Shown: in pieces, positions 15,249 through 22,188 of the stretch | How the letters are laid out: each line of letters starts with the position of its first letter | Numbering within the stretch: position 1 is the stretch's first letter | Source of the DNA: JBIOWF01 sp044868295 | Lineage (GTDB): Bacteria > Actinomycetota > Actinomycetes > Streptosporangiales > Streptosporangiaceae | Direction of reading: 5' to 3' | Assembly: GCA_044868295.1 (NCBI GenBank) | Contig: JBIOWF010000084.1 | Span: forward strand, 1-26,835 | Length of the DNA: 26,835 nt | Program-made: the position numbers and the translations under genes | The notes under the pieces: generated by a model | The model's database searches: none | Seen by the model: only the letters and a program-made list of their open reading frames with translations | Told to the model about the DNA's origin: nothing

Positions 15249-15386
15249 CTGACTTACGTCAAGCCGGGCACACGTACATCAAACCCGGCATATGTCATCC
15301 AATCCCGACAGACGTACATATGCCCGGCAAACCAGCTCCAAGCCCGGCGCACTTACGTCAGGCCTGGCGAACCTCCGCAAGTCCGG
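15249..15386. repeat. Array of seven degenerate 20-bp repeats between GMC and P450 genes
   Basis: Units start at 15249, 15269, 15289, 15309, 15328, 15348 and 15368 (five of 20 nt, two of 19). Plus-strand consensus is CANACGTACRTCAAGCCCGG; the CCGG end and the central ACGT/TCA are best kept. The array fills nearly the whole gap between the GMC stop (15395) and the P450 start (15226). The period is not a multiple of three and no ORF uses it, so it is not coding. The ~20-bp phasing (about two helical turns) suits repeated protein binding on one DNA face. Confidence 0.75.
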
Positions 15387-15394
15387 CGCGTTGA

Positions 15395-16939
15395 TCAGCG
15401 GGAGGCGGCGATGAGGGTCGCGGCCTTCTCGGCGATCATCACGGTGGGGGCGTGCGTGTGACCGCGGTTGAGCATCGGCATCACCGACGCGTCGACGACC
15501 CGTAGCCCGTCGACTCCGTTGACCTTCAGGGACGGATCGACGACAGCCGACGCGTCCGTGCCCATCCGGCAGGTGCCCGCCGGATGGTAGAGCGTCTCGC
15601 TCCGCTCGCGAATCCAGCGGGCCAGCTCCTCGTCGCTCTCCGGAGCCCAGTACGGCTCCAGCGGCTCCCCGGCGAAAGGCTTCAAGGCGGACGTCGCGGC
15701 CAGCCGCTTGGCCACCTTCAGGCCGGCGATCAGTCTCCGCAGGTCGGCATCGGCACTCAGGTAGCACGGGTCGATGACGACGTCCCGGCCGCTCAGCGAG
15801 ACCCGGCCGCGGCTCTCCGGCTGGAGGAGCACCGCGGCGACGGTGATCCCGTGGGCGGTGGGCGGGGTGAGCCCGTGATCGATGAACGGTCCGGGGCCGA
15901 AGAGCAGCTCGATGTCGGGGGCGGGCTCGTCCGGCGACGTCCGGATGAACGCCACGGCCTCGCCGACGTTGGAGGTCAGCATCCCGCGCCGGCGCAGCAG
16001 GAAGCTGGCGAGGTTGCCGAGCGACTCGGCGCCGGTCAGCGTCACCGGGCGAGGGCACCGCAGGAAGATCCCGGAGACCAGGTGGTCCATGAGGTTGCCG
16101 CCCACTTCCGGCAGGTCGTGGACGGTCTCCACCCCGTTGGCGCGCAGCTCGTCGGCGGGACCGACACCGGAGAGCATGAGCAGGTGCGGCGAGCCGATCG
16201 CCCCGGCGGAGAGGATCACCTCCCGGGCGGCCTTCACCCGGTGTCCCTCGCCGTACTCGACGCCGACGGCGCGGCCGTCCTCGACCAGGACGCGGCTCAC
16301 GGTGGCGGCGGTGAGCACGGTGAGGTTGGGCCGCCGCATCGCCGGCTTGAGATAGGCGTCGGCGGCGCTCCAGCGGTGGCCGCGGTCCTGCGTGACCGGG
16401 GTCGGCGAGAAGCCCTCGTTGGAGGGGCCGTTGAGCTCGTCCAGGCGGGTGAGGCCCTCCTCGGCGCAGGCCTGGAGGAAGGCGGCCGTGGTCACGTTGG
16501 GGCTGCGCAGCTCGGACACGTAGATCGGGCCGTCCGTGCCGTACACGCCGCCTCGGTTGGAGCCGACGCGCTTCTCCGCGCGCTTGAAGTACGGCAGGAC
16601 GTCGTCGTACGACCAGCCGGGGATGTCCCACTGGTCGTAGTCGAGCGGGTGGCCACGCACCCACATCTGGGCGTTCATCGAGGAGGAGCCGCCCAGCACC
16701 CGGCCGCGTGGCCAGTAGAGCTCCCGGCCGGACATCTCGGCCTGCTTGGCGGTCGTGTAGTTCCAGTCGTAGTCGGTCTTGAAGAGCTTGGCGAAGCCGA
16801 CCGGTATGCGGATCTCCAGCTTCTTGTCGCTGCCGCCCGCCTCGATGAGGGCCACCTTGATCGCCGGATCCTCGGTGAGCCGGGCCGCCAGCACGCAGCC
16901 CGCCGAGCCCGCGCCCACGATGACGTAGTCGTAGTCCAT
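15395..16939 (-). CDS. GMC-family FAD-dependent alcohol oxidoreductase
   Basis: Oxidises an alcohol with FAD; choline dehydrogenase-like subfamily by sequence. The 514-residue protein begins with the dinucleotide-binding motif VIVGAGSAG (GAGSAG at 9-14), has GMC signature 1 (GRVLGGSSSMNAQMWVRG) and signature 2 (GAIGSPHLLMLSGVGP), and ends with HPAGTCRMG (His452) and GHTHAPTVMIAEKAA (His496). The catalytic pair is therefore His-His, as in aryl-alcohol or glucose oxidase, not the His-Asn of choline oxidase. Start at 16939 has AAGGG upstream and begins MDYDYVIVGAG; longer in-frame starts to 17098 run into a palindromic operator-like site. It leads the GMC-P450-P450 series, suggesting that an alcohol made by a P450 is oxidised further. 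Substrate unknown. Confidence 0.93.
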   Translation of the reverse strand: MDYDYVIVGAGSAGCVLAARLTEDPAIKVALIEAGGSDKKLEIRIPVGFAKLFKTDYDWNYTTAKQAEMSGRELYWPRGRVLGGSSSMNAQMWVRGHPLDYDQWDIPGWSYDDVLPYFKRAEKRVGSNRGGVYGTDGPIYVSELRSPNVTTAAFLQACAEEGLTRLDELNGPSNEGFSPTPVTQDRGHRWSAADAYLKPAMRRPNLTVLTAATVSRVLVEDGRAVGVEYGEGHRVKAAREVILSAGAIGSPHLLMLSGVGPADELRANGVETVHDLPEVGGNLMDHLVSGIFLRCPRPVTLTGAESLGNLASFLLRRRGMLTSNVGEAVAFIRTSPDEPAPDIELLFGPGPFIDHGLTPPTAHGITVAAVLLQPESRGRVSLSGRDVVIDPCYLSADADLRRLIAGLKVAKRLAATSALKPFAGEPLEPYWAPESDEELARWIRERSETLYHPAGTCRMGTDASAVVDPSLKVNGVDGLRVVDASVMPMLNRGHTHAPTVMIAEKAATLIAASR

Positions 16940-17010
16940 TACTGCCCTTCGCCGATGACCTTCTATGTGCATACTCCGATTGCGCGAGCCCGTCCAGCTT
17001 GTAATCCTGG

Positions 17011-17030
17011 GATACCTACTGGTAGGTATC
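17011..17030. promoter_or_regulatory. TetR-type palindromic operator (candidate)
   Basis: GATACCTACTGGTAGGTATC: two perfect 9-bp arms around a 2-nt centre, in the style of TetR/AcrR-family operators (TACC...GGTA). It lies 72 bp upstream of the GMC start and overlaps a plausible rightward promoter (TTGTAA 17000, TAGGTA 17023-17028) for the ruined acyl-CoA ligase gene. No TetR gene is in the window. Confidence 0.65.
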
Positions 17031-17054
17031 TTTTGCGTCGCCCGGCCATCCCCC

Positions 17055-17200
17055 GCCACAGCGAGGACGCCTACCTCACGGCGCTGCCACTGTTCCACTC
17101 CTTCGGGCAGGCCGTGATCATGAATGCCAGTTTCCGCCGCCGCGCGACCGTGGTGCTCCTACCGCGCTTCAAGCCGGTCGACGCGCTGCTTTGCTGGGAG
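17055..17200 (+). pseudogene. Internal fragment of an acyl-CoA ligase gene (5' relic)
   Basis: The frame reads SEDAYLTALPLFHSFGQAV then TVVLLPRFKPVDALL, the middle of an AMP-binding (ANL superfamily) acyl-CoA ligase, normally some 200 residues into the protein. The N-terminal part is missing, with the fragment starting shortly after the palindrome at 17011. After DALL the similarity fades into the left end of the tnpB element. The C-terminal part of presumably the same gene resumes at about 18654. Confidence 0.8.
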
Positions 17201-17221
17201 GACAGTCATGAACATGATCAC

Positions 17222-18644
17222 TTTAGTAAACTGAAGGTAGTCGACTGGCTACGATTTGTGGGTGGGTGTGAGTGCGGGTCCAACAGGCTTACCGGTTCGC
17301 TCTCGACCCGGCCCCGAACCAGGTCCGCGACCTGCTCCGGCACTGCGGTGCCGCGCGGGTCGCGTTCAACTGGGGCTTGGCGCGGGTGAAGGCGAACCTG
17401 GACCAGCGGGAGGCCGAACGCTCCTACAACATCCCCGAGGGCGAGTTGACGCCGTCGCTCGGCTGGTCGATGTACGCGATGCGCAAGGCCTGGAATCAGG
17501 CCAAGGCCGAGGTCGCGCCGTGGTGGGCGGAATGCTCGAAGGAGGCCTACGCGAGCGGCCTGGACCGGCTCGCTCGCGCGCTGAGCAACTGGTCAGACTC
17601 GCGGCGCGGCACGCGGAAGGGTCCCCGGATGGGCTTCCCGAAGTTTCGGTCCAAACGCACAAGGGTGCCATCGGTGCGGTTCACCACCGGAGTGATCCGG
17701 CTGGACGGCCGCTCGCATGTGGTGCTGCCGGTCGTCGGCCGGATCAAGACCCACGAGTCCACCCGGAAGCTGGCCCGCCGTATCGAGGCGGGTACGGCCC
17801 GCATCCGTTCGGCGACTGTGCGGTTTGAGGCGGGCCGTTGGCTGGTGTCGTTCGTCGTCGACGTGCGGCGAGCCGAGCGGGCCCCGGCCCGGCCGGACGC
17901 GGTGGTCGGCGTGGACCTGGGCGTCAAGACGCTGGCGGTGTTCTCCGACGGCCGCCCGCCGATCGACAACCCCAGGCATCTGGCCGGGGCCACGCGCAAG
18001 CTGCGCCGCCTGTCGCGCGCGGTCTCCCGCAAGCGCGGGCCGGACCGGCGCACCGGGCAGCGGCCCTCCAACCGGTGGCGCCGCGCCGACCGCGCCCGTA
18101 ACACGGTCCATCATCGGGTGGCCGCGCTGCGCCGCGACGCCATCAGCAAGCTGACCACCGGCCTGGCCCGTAAGTACGGCACGATCGTGGTCGAAGACCT
18201 GAACGTGTCCGGCATGGTCAAGAACCGCAGGCTGGCCCGCGCGATCTCCGATGCCGGGTTCGGCGAGATCCGCCGACAGCTCGCCTACAAGACCGGATGG
18301 AACGGCGGACGTCTCGAAATCGCCGACCGCTGGTTTCCCTCCTCGAAAACGTGCTCCGGCTGTCAGGCAGTGAAACCCAAACTGCCGCTCCGGGTACGGA
18401 CGTACGTTTGTGAGTCGTGTTGCCTGGTCATCGACCGGGACGCAAACGCCGCGCTCAACCTTGCCGCGCTGGTGAAGCGGCACGTCGCCGGGAGTGGCCC
18501 GGAGACGGTAAACGGACGTGGAGCCGACCGTAAGACCGGGCCTCGCCCGGCGGGTGGCTGTGAAACGTCTACCCCGCACCGGGCAGTCCCGCCCGGGCAA
18601 GACGGGGACCTTCGCCTGGTAATGGGCGAATCACTGAGAATCAA
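17222..18644 (+). mobile_element. Stand-alone tnpB element (IS200/IS605-IS1341 type)
   Basis: An element without tnpA. Proposed left end: just after TCAC (17218-17221), at TTTAGTAAACTGAAGG, followed by a small GTAG/CTAC stem. Proposed right end: after the hairpin TTCGCC/GGCGAA (18611-18630), at TCAA (18641-18644), a typical right-end tetranucleotide of IS605-like elements. Boundaries are inferred from family habits. An alternative inverted repeat CACTGAG/CTCAGTG spans the proposed right end (18632-18656). It sits between the two acyl-CoA ligase fragments. Confidence 0.65.
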
Positions 18645-18657
18645 TGGGACTCAGTGA
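17272..18657 (+). CDS. tnpB: TnpB, RNA-guided RuvC-like nuclease of an IS605-type element
   Basis: The 461-residue TnpB has an N-terminal helix-turn-helix/OrfB domain (YRFALDPAPNQ, CGAARVAFNWGL), a RuvC-like nuclease with Asp215 (VGVDLGVKTLAV), Glu308 (IVVEDLNVSGM) and the third acidic site at Asp388/Asp390 (VIDRDANAALNLA), and a zinc finger (CSGC, CESC) inserted before the last motif. All catalytic residues are present, so it may be active. TnpB proteins use a guide RNA made from the element's right end plus flanking DNA; here the flank would be TGGGACTCAGTGAACGGC. The start is GTG 17272 with a weak GGTGGGTG site. The stop codon lies beyond the proposed right end, so the last residues come from flanking DNA. 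Confidence 0.92.
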   Translation: MRVQQAYRFALDPAPNQVRDLLRHCGAARVAFNWGLARVKANLDQREAERSYNIPEGELTPSLGWSMYAMRKAWNQAKAEVAPWWAECSKEAYASGLDRLARALSNWSDSRRGTRKGPRMGFPKFRSKRTRVPSVRFTTGVIRLDGRSHVVLPVVGRIKTHESTRKLARRIEAGTARIRSATVRFEAGRWLVSFVVDVRRAERAPARPDAVVGVDLGVKTLAVFSDGRPPIDNPRHLAGATRKLRRLSRAVSRKRGPDRRTGQRPSNRWRRADRARNTVHHRVAALRRDAISKLTTGLARKYGTIVVEDLNVSGMVKNRRLARAISDAGFGEIRRQLAYKTGWNGGRLEIADRWFPSSKTCSGCQAVKPKLPLRVRTYVCESCCLVIDRDANAALNLAALVKRHVAGSGPETVNGRGADRKTGPRPAGGCETSTPHRAVPPGQDGDLRLVMGESLRINGTQ

Positions 18658-18968
18658 ACGGCTACTACAACCGGCCCGAAAAGATCATCCGCAGCGGCTT
18701 CAACGTCTGCCCGCGCGAGATCGAAGAGGTCCTGATGACCCATCCCGACGTCTCGCTCGCCGCCGTCGTCGGCGTCCCCCACGAGTCGCACGGCGAGGAG
18801 ATCAAGGCGTACATCATCCGCAAGGCGGGCGCCACGACCACCGAGGACGAGGTCGTCGCCTGGTGCCGCGACGGGATGGCAGCCTACAAGTACCCGCGGA
18901 TCGTGGAGTTCCGCGACTCGCTCCCGATGACCGCCACCGGCAAGATCCTCAAGCGCGAGCTGCGCTGA
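18645..18968 (+). pseudogene. C-terminal fragment of an acyl-CoA ligase gene (3' relic)
   Basis: From GTG 18654 the frame reads NGYYNRPE then KIIRSGFNVCPREIEEVL, VVGVPHESHGEEIKAY and TGKILKREL, the C-terminal lid domain of an acyl-CoA ligase, including the conserved catalytic Lys region (TATGKILKRE). Between NRPE and KIIRSG about 35 residues usually present (DGWFxTGDL to the DR hinge) are missing, a further in-frame deletion. With the N-terminus and the middle also gone, it cannot be a working ligase. It ends normally before a strong terminator. Likely former substrate: a fatty or branched-chain acid. Confidence 0.85.
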
Positions 18969-18979
18969 CGTCCTGATCG

Positions 18980-19017
18980 CCGTACGGCTCCCGCACGCGG
19001 GTGCGGGAGCCGTACGG
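18980..19017. terminator. Strong convergent terminator hairpin
   Basis: Two perfect 17-bp arms (CCGTACGGCTCCCGCAC) around a GCGG loop, between the ligase relic on the plus strand and tmsB on the minus strand. It can serve both directions. Confidence 0.85.
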
Positions 19018-19053
19018 TCGATCAGGGTCTGTCACAGGACCTGTCAGGGCCTG

Positions 19054-20313
19054 TCAGGGCCAGTCGAGGGACGGGCGCAGGGGGACGTGCGAGCGTGCCT
19101 CGCTGTCGAGCTTCGTGGCGAGGACCTGGTGGAGCTGGATCTTGTCGCGCTCGAAGCCGACGACACAACCGGCCATGTAGAGCCGCCAGACCCGGGCCGT
19201 GCCCTGGCCGACCTCGCGGACCGCCTCGTCCCAGTGATCGTCCAGGTTCGCGGACCACCCGCGCAATGTGAGCGCGTAGTGCTCGCGCAGGTTCTCCTCG
19301 TGGCGGATCTCGAAGCCGGTGTCCTCCATCTGCCGGATCAGGTAGCCGACCGACTCCAACTCGCCGTCGGGGAAGACGTAGCGGTTGATGAAGCCGCCCT
19401 TGTTGAGCGTCTTCTCGATGCCCGTCGGCCGCGTGATGCAGTGGTTGAGGAGCCGCCCGCCAGGCTTGAGCCTGCCGTACAGGAACGAGAAGTAGGCCGG
19501 GAGTTGCTCCTTGCCGATGTGCTCGGTCAGGCCGATCGAGCTCACCCGGTCGAAGTCGCCCTCGACGACGTCGCGGTAGTCCATGTGGCGGACCTCGGCC
19601 AGCTCGGAGAGCCCCGCCTCGGCGATCGTCTTCTGCGCCCACTCGGCCTGCTGGCGGGAGAGGGTGACGCCGAGGGCCTTCACGCCGTACTCACGGGCGG
19701 CGTGCATGACCATGCCGCCCCAGCCGCAGCCGACGTCGAGCAGCCGCATGCCGGACTCGAGCCCGAGCTTCTTCGCCACCAGGTCGAACTTCGCGTACTG
19801 GGCGTCCTCAAGCGTGGCGTCCGGGGAGGGGAAGACCGCGCAGGTGTACGCCATGGAGGGGCCGAGGACCCACTCGTAGAACCGGTTGGAGACGTCGTAG
19901 TGGTGGTGGATCGCCTCGGCGTCGCGCTGCTTGGCGTGCCGGCTGCCGAGCTTGGCCATGGTGCTGCGGCGGACCTCCTGAGGCGGCGGCGGCACCTTCA
20001 TCAGCAGCGGCTTGACCCCGAGCGCCCGGACCGCAGCGATCTTCTCGCTGGTCGGCAGGTCGTTGATGGTCAGCTTCCACATGCGGTCCAACAGGGTGTA
20101 CATGTCACCGTGTACGTCGAGATGACCTGAAATGTACGCCCGGGCCATGCCCAGCTCCCCCGGAGCCTGTGCCAGGTACGCGACCGCGATCGGCGACTTG
20201 ACCTCGAGGCGCACATCAGCGCTCGAAGGCCCCGCCTTGCTTCCGTCATAGGCGACGAACTGGACGTCCGCCTCCCGGCCGACGACCTTCTCGAAGATCT
20301 CGGCGAGTGTCAT
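19054..20313 (-). CDS. tmsB: SAM-dependent fatty-acyl phospholipid methyltransferase (TmsB/UfaA1-like, CFA synthase family)
   Basis: Adds a methylene from S-adenosylmethionine to the double bond of unsaturated acyl chains in membrane phospholipids. The 419-residue protein has an N-terminal lipid-binding domain and a methyltransferase domain with SAM motif LLDVGCGWGG (191-200), the CFA-family EAIHHHYDVSNRFYEWVLG, and YRDVVEGDFDRVSSIGLTEHIG. Next to a FAD reductase it fits TmsB/BfaB, which makes 10-methylene fatty acids that the partner reduces to 10-methyl (tuberculostearic type). Alone it would be called a cyclopropane synthase. ATG 20313 has GGAGAGG 5 nt upstream; GTG 20319 is an in-frame alternative. 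It follows tmsA by about 88 bp on the same strand. Confidence 0.9.
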   Translation of the reverse strand: MTLAEIFEKVVGREADVQFVAYDGSKAGPSSADVRLEVKSPIAVAYLAQAPGELGMARAYISGHLDVHGDMYTLLDRMWKLTINDLPTSEKIAAVRALGVKPLLMKVPPPPQEVRRSTMAKLGSRHAKQRDAEAIHHHYDVSNRFYEWVLGPSMAYTCAVFPSPDATLEDAQYAKFDLVAKKLGLESGMRLLDVGCGWGGMVMHAAREYGVKALGVTLSRQQAEWAQKTIAEAGLSELAEVRHMDYRDVVEGDFDRVSSIGLTEHIGKEQLPAYFSFLYGRLKPGGRLLNHCITRPTGIEKTLNKGGFINRYVFPDGELESVGYLIRQMEDTGFEIRHEENLREHYALTLRGWSANLDDHWDEAVREVGQGTARVWRLYMAGCVVGFERDKIQLHQVLATKLDSEARSHVPLRPSLDWP

Positions 20314-20401
20314 ATGCACCTCTCCACACCTGCATGCCGATGACGCTCCGCCCGATTCGGGTCCTTCCTACAGGCAGGTCGACGGACGGAAAGGCATTCG
20401 G

Positions 20402-21772
20402 CTACCTTCCCCGAACACATTTCTCATACAGGTCGAGCAGTCGCCCGCCGGGATCGTAAGAACGCTTTACGGGCCAGTAGGCATCCCCGTTATAGAACCG
20501 CCAAAACTCCTCCCCCTCGTAGAACGAGGTGGAGTAGAGCGACTTGTGGCCGTCCAACCCGTGCACGGCGTGCTCGATGAGCCGGTTGTGATGCCCGTCC
20601 TGCTTCCCGCGCGGCAACGGCACCATGCCCCAGAAGCCGAAGTTCACGTAGAGCCGCCCCGGCTCCAGCGGGTAGAGCGACCAGTCCCCACTGGCCTTCA
20701 ACGGGCACATCCAGACCGGCGTCATGCCGACCTGGCCTTCGAAGAACTCGAGGAACTCGGCCCCCCGCTCGACCGGCACCTCCACGTCCTGGATGACCGA
20801 CTCCTGAACCGGGTTGTCCCGCCAGCGGTCGACCCGCGCGGTCACGCCGAACCGCTGGTCGAAGCCCACGAGCTTGCGGTAGACGTCCGAGCGCAGCCAG
20901 CGGCGCGGCATGAGGGAGCGGACCAGCGGCTGCTGCACCCCGAAGGCGCGCGAGCACCAGAACCAGTCGGTGTCCCAGCGCCACAGGTAGTCACGGATCG
21001 TCAGCCAGTCGCGGGTCCGGGTGCGCATCGACTGGTAGTAGATCCGCATGCCCGTGTAGTCGGACGCGTACGGCGCCTTGCCGGCGAACTTGCCGACCGT
21101 GATGTAGAGCTCACCAGGGCCGAAGAACGTTCCGTCGACGAAGTCGACCGGCTCGCCGTCATGCTGACGGCTCTCGCAGATCTCCTGCATGGCGAGCATG
21201 CACTTGTCCGCGTCGCTGAACCGGATGTGCGTGAGCCGTACGAACGGCTTGACCCGGGCCAGCTTGATCCGGATCCGCAGGGCGTAGCCCAGCGTGCCGT
21301 ACGAGTTGGGGAAGGCACGGAACAGATCGCTGTATTCGTTGTCGGCCCGCGCGATCAGGATGCGGCCGTCGCCGGTGAGGATCTCCAGCTCTTCGACCGA
21401 CTCGTGTGGCAGGCCCTCCTTGAAGCTGGTGGACTCGATCCCGAGCCCCGTGACCGCGCCGCCGAGGGTGATCGTCTTCAGCTGGGGCACCACGTACGGC
21501 ATGAGGCCGTGGGGCAGGGTCGCGTCCACCAGGTTCTCGTAGGTGGTCATGCCCTGGACCTCGGCCGTCATGGTCTCCGGGTCCACCTGAATGACCCGGT
21601 CGAGATCACGGGCGGAGAGCTTGGCGGCCTTGGCCGGCTCGCGGAAGCGGAACAGGTTCGTGGTGGCCTTGGCCAGCCGCGGCGCCGCGTCGCCGGGGAT
21701 CGCGGCGTACGAGTCCCTGATGTGCTCGACTGCCTTCTTATGGGCGGTCATTGTTGCCGTGCGCTCTGGCAT
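20402..21772 (-). CDS. tmsA: FAD-binding oxidoreductase TmsA-like (10-methylene fatty acid reductase)
   Basis: The 456-residue protein has a PCMH-type FAD-binding domain at about residues 20-200 (RFREPAKAAKLSARDLDRVI, VVPQLKTITLGGAVTGLGIE, ESVEELEILTGDG, FPNSYGTLGYALRI) and a C-terminal substrate domain, like the DHCR24-related Rv0449c family. In Mycobacterium and Corynebacteriales relatives this enzyme (TmsA/BfaA) reduces the 10-methylene group made by TmsB to a 10-methyl branch using NADPH. Here the gene precedes tmsB, probably as an operon. The third gene often present between them, tmsC (DUF1365 type), is absent. ATG 21772 with GGGGGTGG upstream is chosen; ATG 21751 is an alternative without a ribosome site. 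A TAGAAT hexamer lies just upstream (minus strand). Confidence 0.88.
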   Translation of the reverse strand: MPERTATMTAHKKAVEHIRDSYAAIPGDAAPRLAKATTNLFRFREPAKAAKLSARDLDRVIQVDPETMTAEVQGMTTYENLVDATLPHGLMPYVVPQLKTITLGGAVTGLGIESTSFKEGLPHESVEELEILTGDGRILIARADNEYSDLFRAFPNSYGTLGYALRIRIKLARVKPFVRLTHIRFSDADKCMLAMQEICESRQHDGEPVDFVDGTFFGPGELYITVGKFAGKAPYASDYTGMRIYYQSMRTRTRDWLTIRDYLWRWDTDWFWCSRAFGVQQPLVRSLMPRRWLRSDVYRKLVGFDQRFGVTARVDRWRDNPVQESVIQDVEVPVERGAEFLEFFEGQVGMTPVWMCPLKASGDWSLYPLEPGRLYVNFGFWGMVPLPRGKQDGHHNRLIEHAVHGLDGHKSLYSTSFYEGEEFWRFYNGDAYWPVKRSYDPGGRLLDLYEKCVRGR

Positions 21773-22188
21773 GACACCACCCCCAGGGATTCTAGTGATC
21801 GTCTCAAAGGCACGCTATCCCCCGAAATCAGCGCAGACCAGACTAGACGCGTTAAACCCGCGAAAACTATCCGGGGTCTTCTGATGGACCCCGTACGGCT
21901 CACGCGGAAACCCGGACAGCGACCGGCCTGCCGGGTACCAGGATGGACCCTCGCCGAGCCGCACATCACGAGCCGCGCCGAACGTCCGGATCTGGACACG
22001 GACGAAGACCCGGCACCGTGGCGCCCAGCGGGGCGCCTTGCACTACCGGACCGAATGTTGTTCTACTTAGTCGGTAGCGTGGATCGCCCGGTGTTCGTCG
22101 CGAACGACGCGCCCCGCCATTGACCTGCAAGGGGCGTGCGCCAACGGCACAGGGCGGAGCGGCAGAACACGCACCGAAGGAGAGCCAC
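21773..22188. other. Divergent intergenic region between tmsA and the racemase gene
   Basis: No convincing gene. An ORF from ATG 21883 to 22123 (80 codons) lacks a ribosome site and a known family. CGGGGTC/GACCCCG (21872-21893, 8-nt loop) is a small hairpin. CTACCG and CGGTAG, far apart at about 22043-22078, flank an AT-richer stretch that may hold the racemase promoter. Confidence 0.5.

Noticed and set aside
15249..15386. CRISPR array
   Set aside because: Units abut with no spacers, are only 20 bp and are diverged from each other; no cas genes are nearby.
15395..17098. Longer GMC start at 17098
   Set aside because: The extra 53 residues are unlike the family, cross the palindrome at 17011 and have no ribosome site; GMC proteins begin close to the GxGxxG motif.
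15584..17389. A 601-codon plus-strand frame over the GMC gene
   Set aside because: Mostly a shadow of the GMC gene; only the part near 17055-17200 carries real (acyl-CoA ligase) similarity, reported as a relic.
21883..22123. An 80-codon ORF upstream of the racemase gene
   Set aside because: No ribosome site, no recognisable family, and it runs through a hairpin and the likely promoter.
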